Below, piece after piece: positions 42,764 to 50,850 of a DNA stretch of 64,000 nt (its first letter is position 1; each line of letters starts with the position of its first letter). Location: NCBI RefSeq assembly GCF_003050905.1, contig NZ_QAOT01000020.1; one strand, given 5' to 3'. The notes below the pieces were generated by a model. It was given only the letters and a program-made list of their open reading frames with translations, had not been told where the DNA came from and made no database searches. This DNA comes from Cereibacter_A azotoformans. Lineage in GTDB: Bacteria > Pseudomonadota > Alphaproteobacteria > Rhodobacterales > Rhodobacteraceae. Position numbers and translations under genes: made by a program.

Positions 42764-43798
42764 ATGGCAGTGCAGCCCGAACGGATCGAGGTCATCGCGC
42801 CCAACCTCAAGCGCCGCCTGTCGGGGGTGACGGCCACCATCGCGCGGCTCGTGCCGGTGCAGGCGTCGATGATCGGCATCGTGGCGACGGGTCCGGGCCT
42901 GCCGGCCGGGATCCCGCACCTGCCCCTGTGGCGCCTGCCGTTCCTGCCGCGCGACCGCTGGCGCGTCTGGCACGCGCGGCGCAACACCGAGATGCTGATG
43001 GGCCTTTTGCTGCGGCATGTGCTGCGGCGCCGGCTGAAGCTGCTGTTCACCACGGCCTCGCAGCGGCGCCACACCGGCTACACACGCTGGCTGATCGGGC
43101 GGATGGATGCGCTGGTTGCCACCTCGCGGCGCTCGGCCTCGTATCTCGAGCGGCCGTGCGAGGTGATCCTGCACGGGATCGACACCGGAACCTTCCGGCC
43201 GGGAGACCGCGCCGAGGTGCGGGCGCGGCTGGGCCTGCCCGAGGCGGTGCTGGTGGGCTGCTACGGTCGCATCCGCGCCCAGAAGGGCACGGATGTCTTC
43301 GTGCGCGCCATGATGCGCCTCTTGCCGGACCGGCCGGGCGTGGCCGCGGTGGTGATGGGGCGCGCGGTGGGCGAGCATCAGGCCTTCCTCGATGGGCTCA
43401 AGGCCGAGGTTGCGCAGGCGGGGCTGGCCGAGCGCATCCTCTTCCGGCCGGAGGTGACGGTGGACCGGATGCCCGACTGGTATCGGGCGCTCGACCTCTA
43501 TGTGGCGCCGCAGCGGTGGGAAGGGTTCGGTCTGACCCCGATCGAGGCGATGGCCTGCGGTGTGCCGGTCGTTGCGACCCGCGTCGGCGCCTTCGAGGAA
43601 CTGCTGAGCGACGAGACCGGCCGCCTCGTGCCGCCGGGCGATCTGGAGACCATGGTGTCCGAGGTGGCGGCGCTGCTCGACGATGGCCCGCTGCGCGCCC
43701 GCATGGCCGAGGCCGCGCGCGCCCGCACCCTTGCAGGCTTCCGCATCGAGGACGAGGCGGCGGCGCTGGTCGCCCTTTACCGGAGGCTTCTTGCATGA
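42764..43798 (+). CDS. lpsB: GT4 glycosyltransferase, LpsB-like (LPS core)
   Basis: The 344-residue GT-B enzyme closely resembles rhizobial LpsB, the mannosyl/glucosyltransferase of the LPS inner core. The N-terminus reads VIAPNLKRRLSGVTATIARL, followed by RVWHARRNTEMLMGLLLRHV. The donor-site region is APQRWEGFGLTPIEAMACG with the EX7E pattern (E in WEGF and E in PIEA). It is cytoplasmic, at the inner face of the membrane. The stop overlaps the next gene by 4 nt, tying it to a GT29 protein. The sugar transferred is inferred from homologues only. Confidence 0.8.
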   Translation: MAVQPERIEVIAPNLKRRLSGVTATIARLVPVQASMIGIVATGPGLPAGIPHLPLWRLPFLPRDRWRVWHARRNTEMLMGLLLRHVLRRRLKLLFTTASQRRHTGYTRWLIGRMDALVATSRRSASYLERPCEVILHGIDTGTFRPGDRAEVRARLGLPEAVLVGCYGRIRAQKGTDVFVRAMMRLLPDRPGVAAVVMGRAVGEHQAFLDGLKAEVAQAGLAERILFRPEVTVDRMPDWYRALDLYVAPQRWEGFGLTPIEAMACGVPVVATRVGAFEELLSDETGRLVPPGDLETMVSEVAALLDDGPLRARMAEAARARTLAGFRIEDEAAALVALYRRLLA

Positions 43799-44421
43799 AC
43801 CGGCTGGCCTTCCTTCTGGCCCGGACCCTGCGGCGGGAGGCCGCCCTGTCGGCGCTGTCGCTGTCGGAAGAGGCGCTGCTGGCCCGCTTTGCCACCGAAC
43901 GGATCGCGCTGGTGGGCAACGCGCGGAGCCTCACCGGCGCCTCCTTTGGCGACGAGATCGACGCGGCCGACCTCGTGATCCGGCTGAACCGGGCGCCGAT
44001 GCCCTCCACGCAGAGCCACGGGACCCGGACGGATGCGCTGGCGCTGGCCACCTCGCTCCCGCGCGAGGCGCTGGAGGGGCTGGCCCCGCATCTGACGCTG
44101 TGGATGTCGCACAAGCGCAAGCGGCTGCCGTGGCATGTGGCGAGCCGGAGGGGGTTCTACCTGCACCCCTTGAGCGATTACGGCCACCTCCGGCGCCGCC
44201 TGGGGGCACCGCCCTCGACCGGGTTGATGATGATCGACCTGCTGGCACGGAGCCGTGCCGCCTCGGTCACGCTCTACGGGTTCGACTTCTTCGCAAGCCT
44301 CTCGCTGACGGGCAGCCGGACGGCGGCGCAGGTGCCCCACGATTTCGCGGCCGAGGGGCGCTTCGTGCAGGCGCTGCTCGAGACCGATCCGCGCTTTGCG
44401 CTGCGCAGGCCCGAGGGCTGA
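43795..44421 (+). CDS. GT29 (sialyltransferase-like) family protein
   Basis: The 208-residue protein carries recognisable sialylmotifs of family GT29. The L-motif is ALVGNARSLTGASFGDEIDA running into DLVIRLN (residues about 38-64), and the S-motif is PSTGLMMIDLL, with PHDF near the C-terminus. GT29 was long known from eukaryotic sialyltransferases; bacterial members exist, but few are characterised. No membrane segment is obvious. Overlap with the LpsB-like gene suggests it adds a sugar (a nonulosonate or Kdo-like acid is possible) to LPS. The length is shorter than animal enzymes because stem and anchor are absent. Confidence 0.72.
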   Translation: MNRLAFLLARTLRREAALSALSLSEEALLARFATERIALVGNARSLTGASFGDEIDAADLVIRLNRAPMPSTQSHGTRTDALALATSLPREALEGLAPHLTLWMSHKRKRLPWHVASRRGFYLHPLSDYGHLRRRLGAPPSTGLMMIDLLARSRAASVTLYGFDFFASLSLTGSRTAAQVPHDFAAEGRFVQALLETDPRFALRRPEG

Positions 44422-44534
44422 GGCCAGGTTGGCGCATCCCTTGCGCCGCAAGCCCGCCCGGCCCGAATTTGCTTCCCCCCTGACCCCGCTTGCGCTATGG
44501 GGGCGCGTCATTCCGACATGAGAAGGGGTCCCCG

Positions 44535-45557
44535 ATGGGCTACAGGGTCGTCGTCGCGGGTGCCACGGGCAACGTGGGCCGTGAAATGCTGAACATCCTC
44601 GCCGAGCGCGAGTTTCCGGTGGATGAGATTGCCGCTCTCGCGAGCCGCAAGTCGCTCGGCACCGAGGTGAGCTTTGGCGACAAGACCCTGACGACCAAGG
44701 ACCTCGACACGTTCGACTTCACCGGCTGGGACATCGCGCTGTTCGCCGTGGGCTCGGAGGCGACGAAAGTCTATGCGCCCAAGGCCGCGGCCGCCGGCTG
44801 CGTGGTGATCGACAACTCGTCGCTCTACCGCTACGACCCGCAGGTGCCGCTGATCGTGCCCGAGGTGAACGCCGACGCGATCGAGGGCTACAAGGCCAAG
44901 AACATCATCGCGAACCCCAACTGCTCGACCGCGCAGATGGTGGTGGCGCTGAAGCCGCTGCACGACCGGGCGAGGATCAAGCGCGTGGTGGTCTCGACCT
45001 ACCAGTCCGTCTCCGGCGCGGGCAAGGCCGGTATCGACGAGCTGTGGAACCAGACCAAGGGCATCTATGTCCCCGGTCAGGAGGTCGCGCCCGAGAAATT
45101 CACCAAGCAGATCGCCTTCAACGTGATCCCCCACATCGACAGCTTCATGGAGGACGGCTCCACCAAGGAAGAGTGGAAGATGGTGGCCGAGACGAAGAAG
45201 ATCCTCGACCCCAAGGTGAAGGTCACGGCGACCTGCGTCCGCGTGCCGGTGTTCGTGGGCCATTCCGAGTCGATCAACATCGAGTTCGAGGACTTCCTCG
45301 ACGAGGAGGAGGCCCGGGACATCCTGCGCGAGGCTCCGGGTGTTCTGGTGGTCGACAAGCGCGAGGCCGGCGGCTACATTACGCCCGTGGAATGCGTGGG
45401 CGATTATGCCACCTACATCAGCCGCATCCGGCAGGATTCGACGCTCGACAACGGCCTGAACCTCTGGTGCGTGTCGGACAACCTGCGCAAGGGGGCCGCG
45501 CTGAACGCGGTGCAGATCGCCGAGGTGCTGGGCAACCGTTGCCTGAAGAAGGGGTGA
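44535..45557 (+). CDS. asd: Aspartate-semialdehyde dehydrogenase
   Basis: The 340-residue enzyme makes aspartate semialdehyde, the branch point to lysine/DAP, threonine and methionine. The Rossmann motif is VAGATGNVGREML at residue 8, and the active-site Cys lies in IANPNCSTAQMVV. The substrate His/Glu region is VFVGHSESINIEFEDF. The start at 44535 has AAGGGG six bases upstream. It sits apart from the other DAP genes here (dapD and dapE at 55-58 kb) and ends 4 nt before the PagL-like gene. Confidence 0.96.
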   Translation: MGYRVVVAGATGNVGREMLNILAEREFPVDEIAALASRKSLGTEVSFGDKTLTTKDLDTFDFTGWDIALFAVGSEATKVYAPKAAAAGCVVIDNSSLYRYDPQVPLIVPEVNADAIEGYKAKNIIANPNCSTAQMVVALKPLHDRARIKRVVVSTYQSVSGAGKAGIDELWNQTKGIYVPGQEVAPEKFTKQIAFNVIPHIDSFMEDGSTKEEWKMVAETKKILDPKVKVTATCVRVPVFVGHSESINIEFEDFLDEEEARDILREAPGVLVVDKREAGGYITPVECVGDYATYISRIRQDSTLDNGLNLWCVSDNLRKGAALNAVQIAEVLGNRCLKKG

Positions 45558-45561
45558 ACGC

Positions 45562-46152
45562 ATGGTGCGAGCGGGTTGGCGGGCAGCGGCGGTTCTGGCT
45601 CTCGTCCTCCTCGCTCCTGCCGCCTCCGGCGAGGAGCGGCGGTCCTACAGCCTCTTCGCCGGCATCCTGACCGACAACACCTGGGAAGACTACTTCCTGA
45701 CGCCGTGGGAGACCGATCCGCAGGATCCCGGCTTCCTCGGCGTCGCCCTGACCCAGCCGCTGGGGCGCGGCTTCGAGACCCGCTTCGGCGAGATCCGCTG
45801 GGAGGTGGAGTTCCAGATCGTCCGCCACGCCGGGGTGCAGTCGAATTGGGAATTCAACCTTCCCGTCACCGCCCGGCTGGTCCCCGAGGAGCCGCTGCTC
45901 GGTCTCTTCGACACGGCGGCCTTCGGGATCGGCCCCTCGCTGGCCGACAAGCCCCCCGCGCTTGAAAAGATGCGCGGAGGCGAGGCGCAGAAGGCTCAGG
46001 TCTACTGGTTCGCCGAAGTCGAGCACCGGTCGCGAAGCCGCGACTGCTGCAGCCTGTTCGCCCGCATCCATCACCGATCGGACGCCTACGGCGCGATCGG
46101 TGAGGGCGGGTCGTCGAACGGACTGGTGCTGGGGCTGCGCTCGTCCTTCTGA
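45562..46152 (+). CDS. PagL-like lipid A deacylase / acyloxyacyl hydrolase family protein
   Basis: The 196-residue protein has a signal peptide (AAVLALVLLAPAASG) and alternating beta-strands, and ends in Phe (LVLGLRSSF), as outer-membrane barrels do. The segment LFARIHHRSDAYG followed by GGSSNGLVLG resembles the PagL His-x-Ser catalytic region. PagL removes the 3-O acyl chain of lipid A. The match is partial (HRSD where PagL has HYSN), so a related barrel without that activity is possible. It starts 4 nt after asd and is next to LPS glycosyltransferases, which fits an envelope role. Confidence 0.55.
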   Translation: MVRAGWRAAAVLALVLLAPAASGEERRSYSLFAGILTDNTWEDYFLTPWETDPQDPGFLGVALTQPLGRGFETRFGEIRWEVEFQIVRHAGVQSNWEFNLPVTARLVPEEPLLGLFDTAAFGIGPSLADKPPALEKMRGGEAQKAQVYWFAEVEHRSRSRDCCSLFARIHHRSDAYGAIGEGGSSNGLVLGLRSSF

Positions 46153-46168
46153 CGCCGCAGTCCGGGTC

Positions 46169-46813
46169 TTACACCTGAATGAAGCCCTGACCGGGCATGT
46201 ATTGCTCGAGCGAGCCGTCGCCGATGTGGGTCCAGAGCGCGTGGAGGGTCAGCACTTCCTGCTCGACCGCCTCGCGCACGAAGGGAAAGCTCATCAGGTT
46301 GCCGATGCTGACCAGAACGGCCTCCTTCTCCAGCGCGGTGATCCGCTGGTCTTCGGGCAGGTCCTTCACCCGCTCGTAGCCGGGGCGCAGGATGTCCATC
46401 CACCGGCCGACGAAGCTCGAGGTTTCCTCGAGCTGCGGCGCCGCCCCCGAGCACATGTCGTGGCATCCCTTGACGCCGCCGCAGTTCGAATGGCCCAGCA
46501 CCACGATATGCGCGACCTTGAGCGCGGTGACCGCATATTCCACCGCGGCCGAGGTGCCATGCTGCTGCCCGTCGGGGCGGTAGGGCGGCACGAGATTGGC
46601 GATGTTGCGGTGGATGAAGAACTCGCCCTCGTCCGCGCCGAAGATCGAGGTCACATGCACGCGCGAGTCGCAGCACGAGATCACCATGGCGCGCGGATGC
46701 TGCCCGCTTTCGGACAGTCGGCGATACCAGGCCTTGTTGTCGGCAAAGGTGGTCGCGCGCCAGCCGTGGAAGCGCTGGACAAGGTAGTTCGGAAGCGGCC
46801 TCGCATTGTGCAT
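46169..46813 (-). CDS. Beta-class carbonic anhydrase
   Basis: The 214-residue enzyme interconverts CO2 and bicarbonate. The zinc ligands are Cys in VISCCDSRV and the His and Cys in LGHSNCGGVKGC, with the catalytic Asp-Arg pair in the CDSR motif. The start at 46813 follows GAGGA by about seven bases; a longer frame to 46894 lacks homology. It converges on the PagL-like gene. The organism group fixes CO2 and needs bicarbonate for carboxylases, but no such genes are near. Confidence 0.94.
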   Translation of the reverse strand: MHNARPLPNYLVQRFHGWRATTFADNKAWYRRLSESGQHPRAMVISCCDSRVHVTSIFGADEGEFFIHRNIANLVPPYRPDGQQHGTSAAVEYAVTALKVAHIVVLGHSNCGGVKGCHDMCSGAAPQLEETSSFVGRWMDILRPGYERVKDLPEDQRITALEKEAVLVSIGNLMSFPFVREAVEQEVLTLHALWTHIGDGSLEQYMPGQGFIQV

Positions 46814-46953
46814 CGCATCGTCCTCAGTCGGGTCCACGCGACTGAATAGGGGGCGGCCCCGGAAAATTCGAGGGATTTCTTCAGCGCACCGCAACCTTTT
46901 GTTCAGCAGTCGGCTGCAGGTTGGGACCGGGTGTGAAACTGGGGGTAGGTGTG

Positions 46954-47337
46954 ATGACCTGCATGATAACGGCCTTGCGGCCGGTGGATCGCGTGCGACA
47001 GGACGCAGAGCCGATTGCCGCCATGTATCGGGACATGGGCACGAAAGCGGCAGAGCAGGTGGTCAATCGGGCTCTGGGAGAGCTTGCCCTGACCATCGCG
47101 ACCCTCTCGCAGCAGGTGAAGAACCGCGATCTGGTCGATCTTCCGCGCCGCCTGCGGCGGCTGCAACGCATGTCCGAGAACCTCGGGATGGTGAGCCTGG
47201 GGCTCGTTGCGGCGGATGCGCGCAGCGTGTTCGAGACCGGGGACACCACCGCCTTTGCCGCGATCTGGGCCCGGTTGCTCAGGGTGGCGGAACGCTCGCT
47301 CGCCTCCGACAAGGACCTGCTCGACCAGAGCCTCTAG
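46954..47337 (+). CDS. Hypothetical all-helical protein
   Basis: I do not recognise this 127-residue protein. It starts near MTCMITALRPVDRVRQD and is predicted almost entirely helical: ADARSV and SLASDKDLLDQSL sit in a C-terminal helix, and a basic RRLRRLQRM stretch lies mid-protein. The pattern vaguely recalls Hpt-type four-helix bundles, but no phospho-accepting His motif is seen. The ATG at 46954 or GTG at 46951 follows a GGTAGG site. It is divergent from carbonic anhydrase and precedes the aminopeptidase by 71 nt. Confidence 0.65.
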   Translation: MTCMITALRPVDRVRQDAEPIAAMYRDMGTKAAEQVVNRALGELALTIATLSQQVKNRDLVDLPRRLRRLQRMSENLGMVSLGLVAADARSVFETGDTTAFAAIWARLLRVAERSLASDKDLLDQSL

Positions 47338-47408
47338 GCGCCGGGACTTGCGGGTGGCGCTGGAACGGCTAGGCTCGGCGCGATTGCCCTGCCTGGTGGA
47401 ACGCACCC

Positions 47409-48794
47409 ATGTCCCTCGCCTTCGCTGATCCCGCCGCGGCCTCGCGCCCGGTCCATGTCGTTGCGTCCGACGCATTCGCCGCATGGCTCGCCGCCCGGCC
47501 CGAGCCGGTCCGCATGTGGCTGTCGGAGACCGGCTTCGAGGCGGGACTGGGTGAGGTGCGGCTGCTGCCCGCGCCCGATGGCACGATCGCTGCGGCCGTT
47601 CTGGGTTCGGGCACCGCAAGGGCCCGTGCGCGCAGCCGCTTCGGACTTGCCCGCGGCCTGTCGGCATTGCCCGCAGGCGACTGGCACCTCGAGGGGGATC
47701 TCTCGCCCGAGGCCGCCGATGAGGCCGTCCTCGGCTGGCTCCTCTCCACCTACGCCTTCACGCGCTATCGCAGCAGCAGCACTCCGCCCAAGGCGCGGCT
47801 CAAGCTGCCCGAGGGTTGCGACGGCGCGCGGCTTCTCGCCATGGCCGAGGCCGAGATGCTGACCCGTGACCTGATCAACACGCCCGCGTCCGACCTCGGA
47901 CCGCAGGAGCTTGAAGCGGCCTTCCTCGCGCTCGGCGATCGCTTCGGGGCGGAATCCGTGGTGATCCGCGGCGACAGGCTGCTCGAGCGGAACCTGCCGA
48001 TGATCCACGCCGTCGGCCGCGCCTCTCCGCGCGAACCCCGGCTGATGGAACTGCGCTGGGGCGAGCGCGGGCCGCGCGTGACGCTGGTGGGCAAGGGCGT
48101 CTGCTTCGATACGGGTGGGCTCGACATCAAGCCCTCAGCCGGCATGCTTCTGATGAAGAAGGACATGGGCGGGGCCGCGACCGTCATGGGGCTTGCGCAG
48201 ATGATCATGGCGCTCGACCTGCCCGTGCGGTTGCGCGTGCTGGTGCCAGCGGTGGAAAATGCCATATCCGGCACTGCGATGCGGCCGCGGGACATCCTGA
48301 CCTCGCGCAAGGGGCTGACGGTCGAGGTGAACAACACCGACGCCGAGGGGCGGCTGATCCTCGCCGATGCTTTGGCGCTGGCCGACGAGGAGGAGGCTGA
48401 CCTCATCGTCTCGATGGCGACGCTGACGGGCGCGGCGCGGGTGGCGGTCGGTCCCGATCTCGCGCCCTTCTACACCGACGACGACGGTCTGGCCGCCGCG
48501 CTGCAGGCGGCCGCCGGCCCGGCCTGCGATCCGGTCTGGCGCCTGCCCTTCTGGGACCCCTACGAGCCGCTGATCGAGCCCGGCATCGCCGATCTCGACA
48601 ATGCCCCTTCGGGCGGTTTTGCGGGCTCGATCACCGCGGCGCTCTTCCTGCGCCGCTTCGTCGAGAATCCGCGTTACATGCATTTCGACATCTACGGCCA
48701 CACACCGTCCGATGCGCCGGCGCGGCCGAAGGGCGGGGTGGGGCAGGGCGCGCGGGCGATCCTCACTGCCCTGCCGCAGATGCTGGGCCTGTGA
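47409..48794 (+). CDS. M17 leucyl aminopeptidase family protein
   Basis: The 461-residue metallopeptidase has the M17 metal and catalytic segments: VGKGVCFDTGGLDIKPS, MLLMKKDMGGAATVMG, and the signature NTDAEGRLILADALAL. It removes N-terminal residues from peptides in the cytoplasm and normally forms hexamers. The N-terminal domain is divergent from PepA. The stop shares a base with the start of an NlpC/P60 peptidase (TGATG). The pair resembles the murein-peptide recycling arrangement in which NlpC-type enzymes release dipeptides for aminopeptidases. Confidence 0.9.
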   Translation: MSLAFADPAAASRPVHVVASDAFAAWLAARPEPVRMWLSETGFEAGLGEVRLLPAPDGTIAAAVLGSGTARARARSRFGLARGLSALPAGDWHLEGDLSPEAADEAVLGWLLSTYAFTRYRSSSTPPKARLKLPEGCDGARLLAMAEAEMLTRDLINTPASDLGPQELEAAFLALGDRFGAESVVIRGDRLLERNLPMIHAVGRASPREPRLMELRWGERGPRVTLVGKGVCFDTGGLDIKPSAGMLLMKKDMGGAATVMGLAQMIMALDLPVRLRVLVPAVENAISGTAMRPRDILTSRKGLTVEVNNTDAEGRLILADALALADEEEADLIVSMATLTGAARVAVGPDLAPFYTDDDGLAAALQAAAGPACDPVWRLPFWDPYEPLIEPGIADLDNAPSGGFAGSITAALFLRRFVENPRYMHFDIYGHTPSDAPARPKGGVGQGARAILTALPQMLGL

Positions 48795-49606
48795 TGGACC
48801 GCCGGACGACGCCCTACAGCGGCGAGGTGGCCCATGTCGCGCTGAAGGGGCAGGTGGCGGCCGCGCGTTTCACCGAAGGAGAGCCTGCGCAGGTGGGGAT
48901 CCCGCTGGTCGATCTGCTGGCGCATCCCGAGGGTCCGCGGGACCGACAGCTCCTGCTGGGCGAGAGGTTTCTCGTGATCGACCGGCGCGAGGGTCATGCC
49001 TTCGGCCGCGCCGACAGGGACGGCTACTGCGGCTGGCTGCCCGAGGCGGCGCTGGCCGCGCCCGAGACAGCCACGCACCACGTTGCCGTTCCCGCCAGCC
49101 ATCTCTACCCCGAGCCGCGGGTGCAGGCGCACGAGATCGGGGCCCTCAGCTTCGGTGCGCGGCTGACGGTCATTGGCGAAGCGCGAAATTTCTTCGAAAC
49201 GACATTTGGTTGGGTGCCGGCGCGACATCTGTGGCCGGTGGATCGGCTCCATTCCGACCCGGTGGCGGTGGCGCGGCTGTTCCACGGCACGCCCTATCTC
49301 TGGGGCGGAAACAGCCGGGCCGGGATCGACTGCTCGGGTCTGGCGCAGGCGGCGCTGCTGGCCTGCGGGATCGAGTGCCCGGGCGACAGCGACCTGCAGC
49401 AGGCGGTCGGCTCCGAGGTCACGGGCGAGTTGCAGGCGGGCGACCTTCTGTTCTGGAAGGGCCATGTCGCCCTGGCCATCGACGCGCGGCGGATGATCCA
49501 TGCCACGGGCTATGTGATGGGTGTGATCGAGGAAGAGATCGAGGCTGCCATTGCCCGGATCGCCGCGGCGGGAGAGGGGCCGGTTCTGGCCCGCCGCAGG
49601 CCCTGA
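48794..49606 (+). CDS. C40 NlpC/P60 family peptidase with SH3b domains
   Basis: The 270-residue protein has two SH3b-like segments (about residues 10-75 and 85-140) followed by the NlpC/P60 domain. The catalytic Cys is in AGIDCSGLAQAAL and the His in KGHVALAID, with a third polar residue from HATGYVMG. Similar proteins (YkfC type) cleave gamma-D-glutamyl-DAP bonds of wall peptides. No signal peptide is visible, so it probably acts on recycled muropeptides in the cytoplasm. Start overlap with the M17 gene implies coupled translation; GTG at 48791 is an alternative start. Confidence 0.88.
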   Translation: MDRRTTPYSGEVAHVALKGQVAAARFTEGEPAQVGIPLVDLLAHPEGPRDRQLLLGERFLVIDRREGHAFGRADRDGYCGWLPEAALAAPETATHHVAVPASHLYPEPRVQAHEIGALSFGARLTVIGEARNFFETTFGWVPARHLWPVDRLHSDPVAVARLFHGTPYLWGGNSRAGIDCSGLAQAALLACGIECPGDSDLQQAVGSEVTGELQAGDLLFWKGHVALAIDARRMIHATGYVMGVIEEEIEAAIARIAAAGEGPVLARRRP

Positions 49607-49621
49607 AGCGCGCGGGCGACG

Positions 49622-50836
49622 CTATCCGTCCGATGCTTCGGGCAGGGTCTCGCGCAGCCAGTCGGGCTCGAACGTGACCTGATCGCAGCCCGCGAACTGG
49701 GCCAGCCGGTCGAGTTCGGCCCCGAGCCGCCCCAAGCGGCGCGAGCCGAGCCGCACCCCCGCCTCGGGCCAGAGCGCGCGTATGCGCAGGCCGCCGCTCT
49801 CGCGGTGGGCGCGCATGTCGATCCGGCCGATCAGCCGGTCGCCCTCGAGGATCGGGAAGACGTAATAGCCGTAGGTGCGCTTGGCCTCGGGGACGAAGAC
49901 CTCGATCCGGTAGCGGAAGCCGAACAGCCGCTCGGCGCGGGCGCGGTCGCGCAGCACCGGATCGAAGGGCGAGAGGATGCGCAGGCGGGGCGTGGGATCG
50001 GGAGCGGCCTCGGCCAGTGCGGCGAGACCCGGGCGGGCATAGCTGCGGCGAAGGCTGCCGTCCGCTCCCTCGATTCGGACCTCGACGATCTCGCCGCGCG
50101 CCAGCGCGTCGTGGCACCAGGCCTGCGCCTCGGCCGGGGTCGCCGCGGCCCAGAAGGCGGCCAGTTCGCCCGAGGTGGCGAAGCCCAGCCGGTCCAGCGC
50201 CTCGGAGCAGGCCCAGTGGATCGTGGCCGCATCGCCCGGGTCCATGCCAAGGACGTCGGCCGGAATCACGCGCGAGGACAGATCATAGACCTTTCGGAAC
50301 GAGTCGCGGCGCGTGATCGACAGCTCGCCCACCCGCCACAGATATTCGAGCGCCGCCTTCGACGGGTGCCAGTCCCACCAGCCGCCGGTGCCGCGCTGCT
50401 CTTCCTCGCCCACCTCGGCGGCCGAGACCGGCCCGCCCTCGGCGATCCGCGCAAGGACCGTCTCGAACTGTTCCTCGAAACCCTCGCGCTGCCAGCCGCG
50501 CCAGCGGGCGAGCAGGCGCGGCCGGTCGCGCCGGAAGCGGTGGTGCCAGAAGGGGAAGAAACGGGTGGGGATCACCGAAGCGTCATGGGTCCAGTGCTCG
50601 AACAGGTGCCGCTGCGCGAGCAGCCGGTCGAGCGCCTCGGGCCGGTAAGCCTGCCGGCGCGCGAAGAGGATCATGTGGTGCGCGCGGGCGACGGTCGAGA
50701 TGCTGTCGATCTGCACGAAGCCCAGCCGGTCGATCAGCGCCAGCAGCGCCTCGCCCTTGGCCGGGCCGGTCGGCGGCTCGGCAAGGGCGTGAAGATGCAG
50801 GAACAGCCGGCGCGCAAGCGGATTGGAGAGGATCAC
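49622..50836 (-). CDS. YcaQ-like winged-helix DNA glycosylase family protein
   Basis: The 404-residue protein belongs to the HTH_42/YcaQ family, whose E. coli member unhooks interstrand crosslinks as a DNA glycosylase. The N-terminal block RLGFVQIDSISTVARAHHMI and the LFEHWTHDASVIP motif are clear, as is the C-terminal LRILSPFDPVLRDRARAERLFGF with EVFVPEAKRTYGYYV. The catalytic QxD-type site corresponds to VQIDS. The GTG start at 50836 has no good ribosome site. It follows rlmN by 14 nt on the same strand and is probably co-transcribed. Confidence 0.85.
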   Translation of the reverse strand: MILSNPLARRLFLHLHALAEPPTGPAKGEALLALIDRLGFVQIDSISTVARAHHMILFARRQAYRPEALDRLLAQRHLFEHWTHDASVIPTRFFPFWHHRFRRDRPRLLARWRGWQREGFEEQFETVLARIAEGGPVSAAEVGEEEQRGTGGWWDWHPSKAALEYLWRVGELSITRRDSFRKVYDLSSRVIPADVLGMDPGDAATIHWACSEALDRLGFATSGELAAFWAAATPAEAQAWCHDALARGEIVEVRIEGADGSLRRSYARPGLAALAEAAPDPTPRLRILSPFDPVLRDRARAERLFGFRYRIEVFVPEAKRTYGYYVFPILEGDRLIGRIDMRAHRESGGLRIRALWPEAGVRLGSRRLGRLGAELDRLAQFAGCDQVTFEPDWLRETLPEASDG

Positions 50837-50850
50837 GGCCGCCGGCCCGG

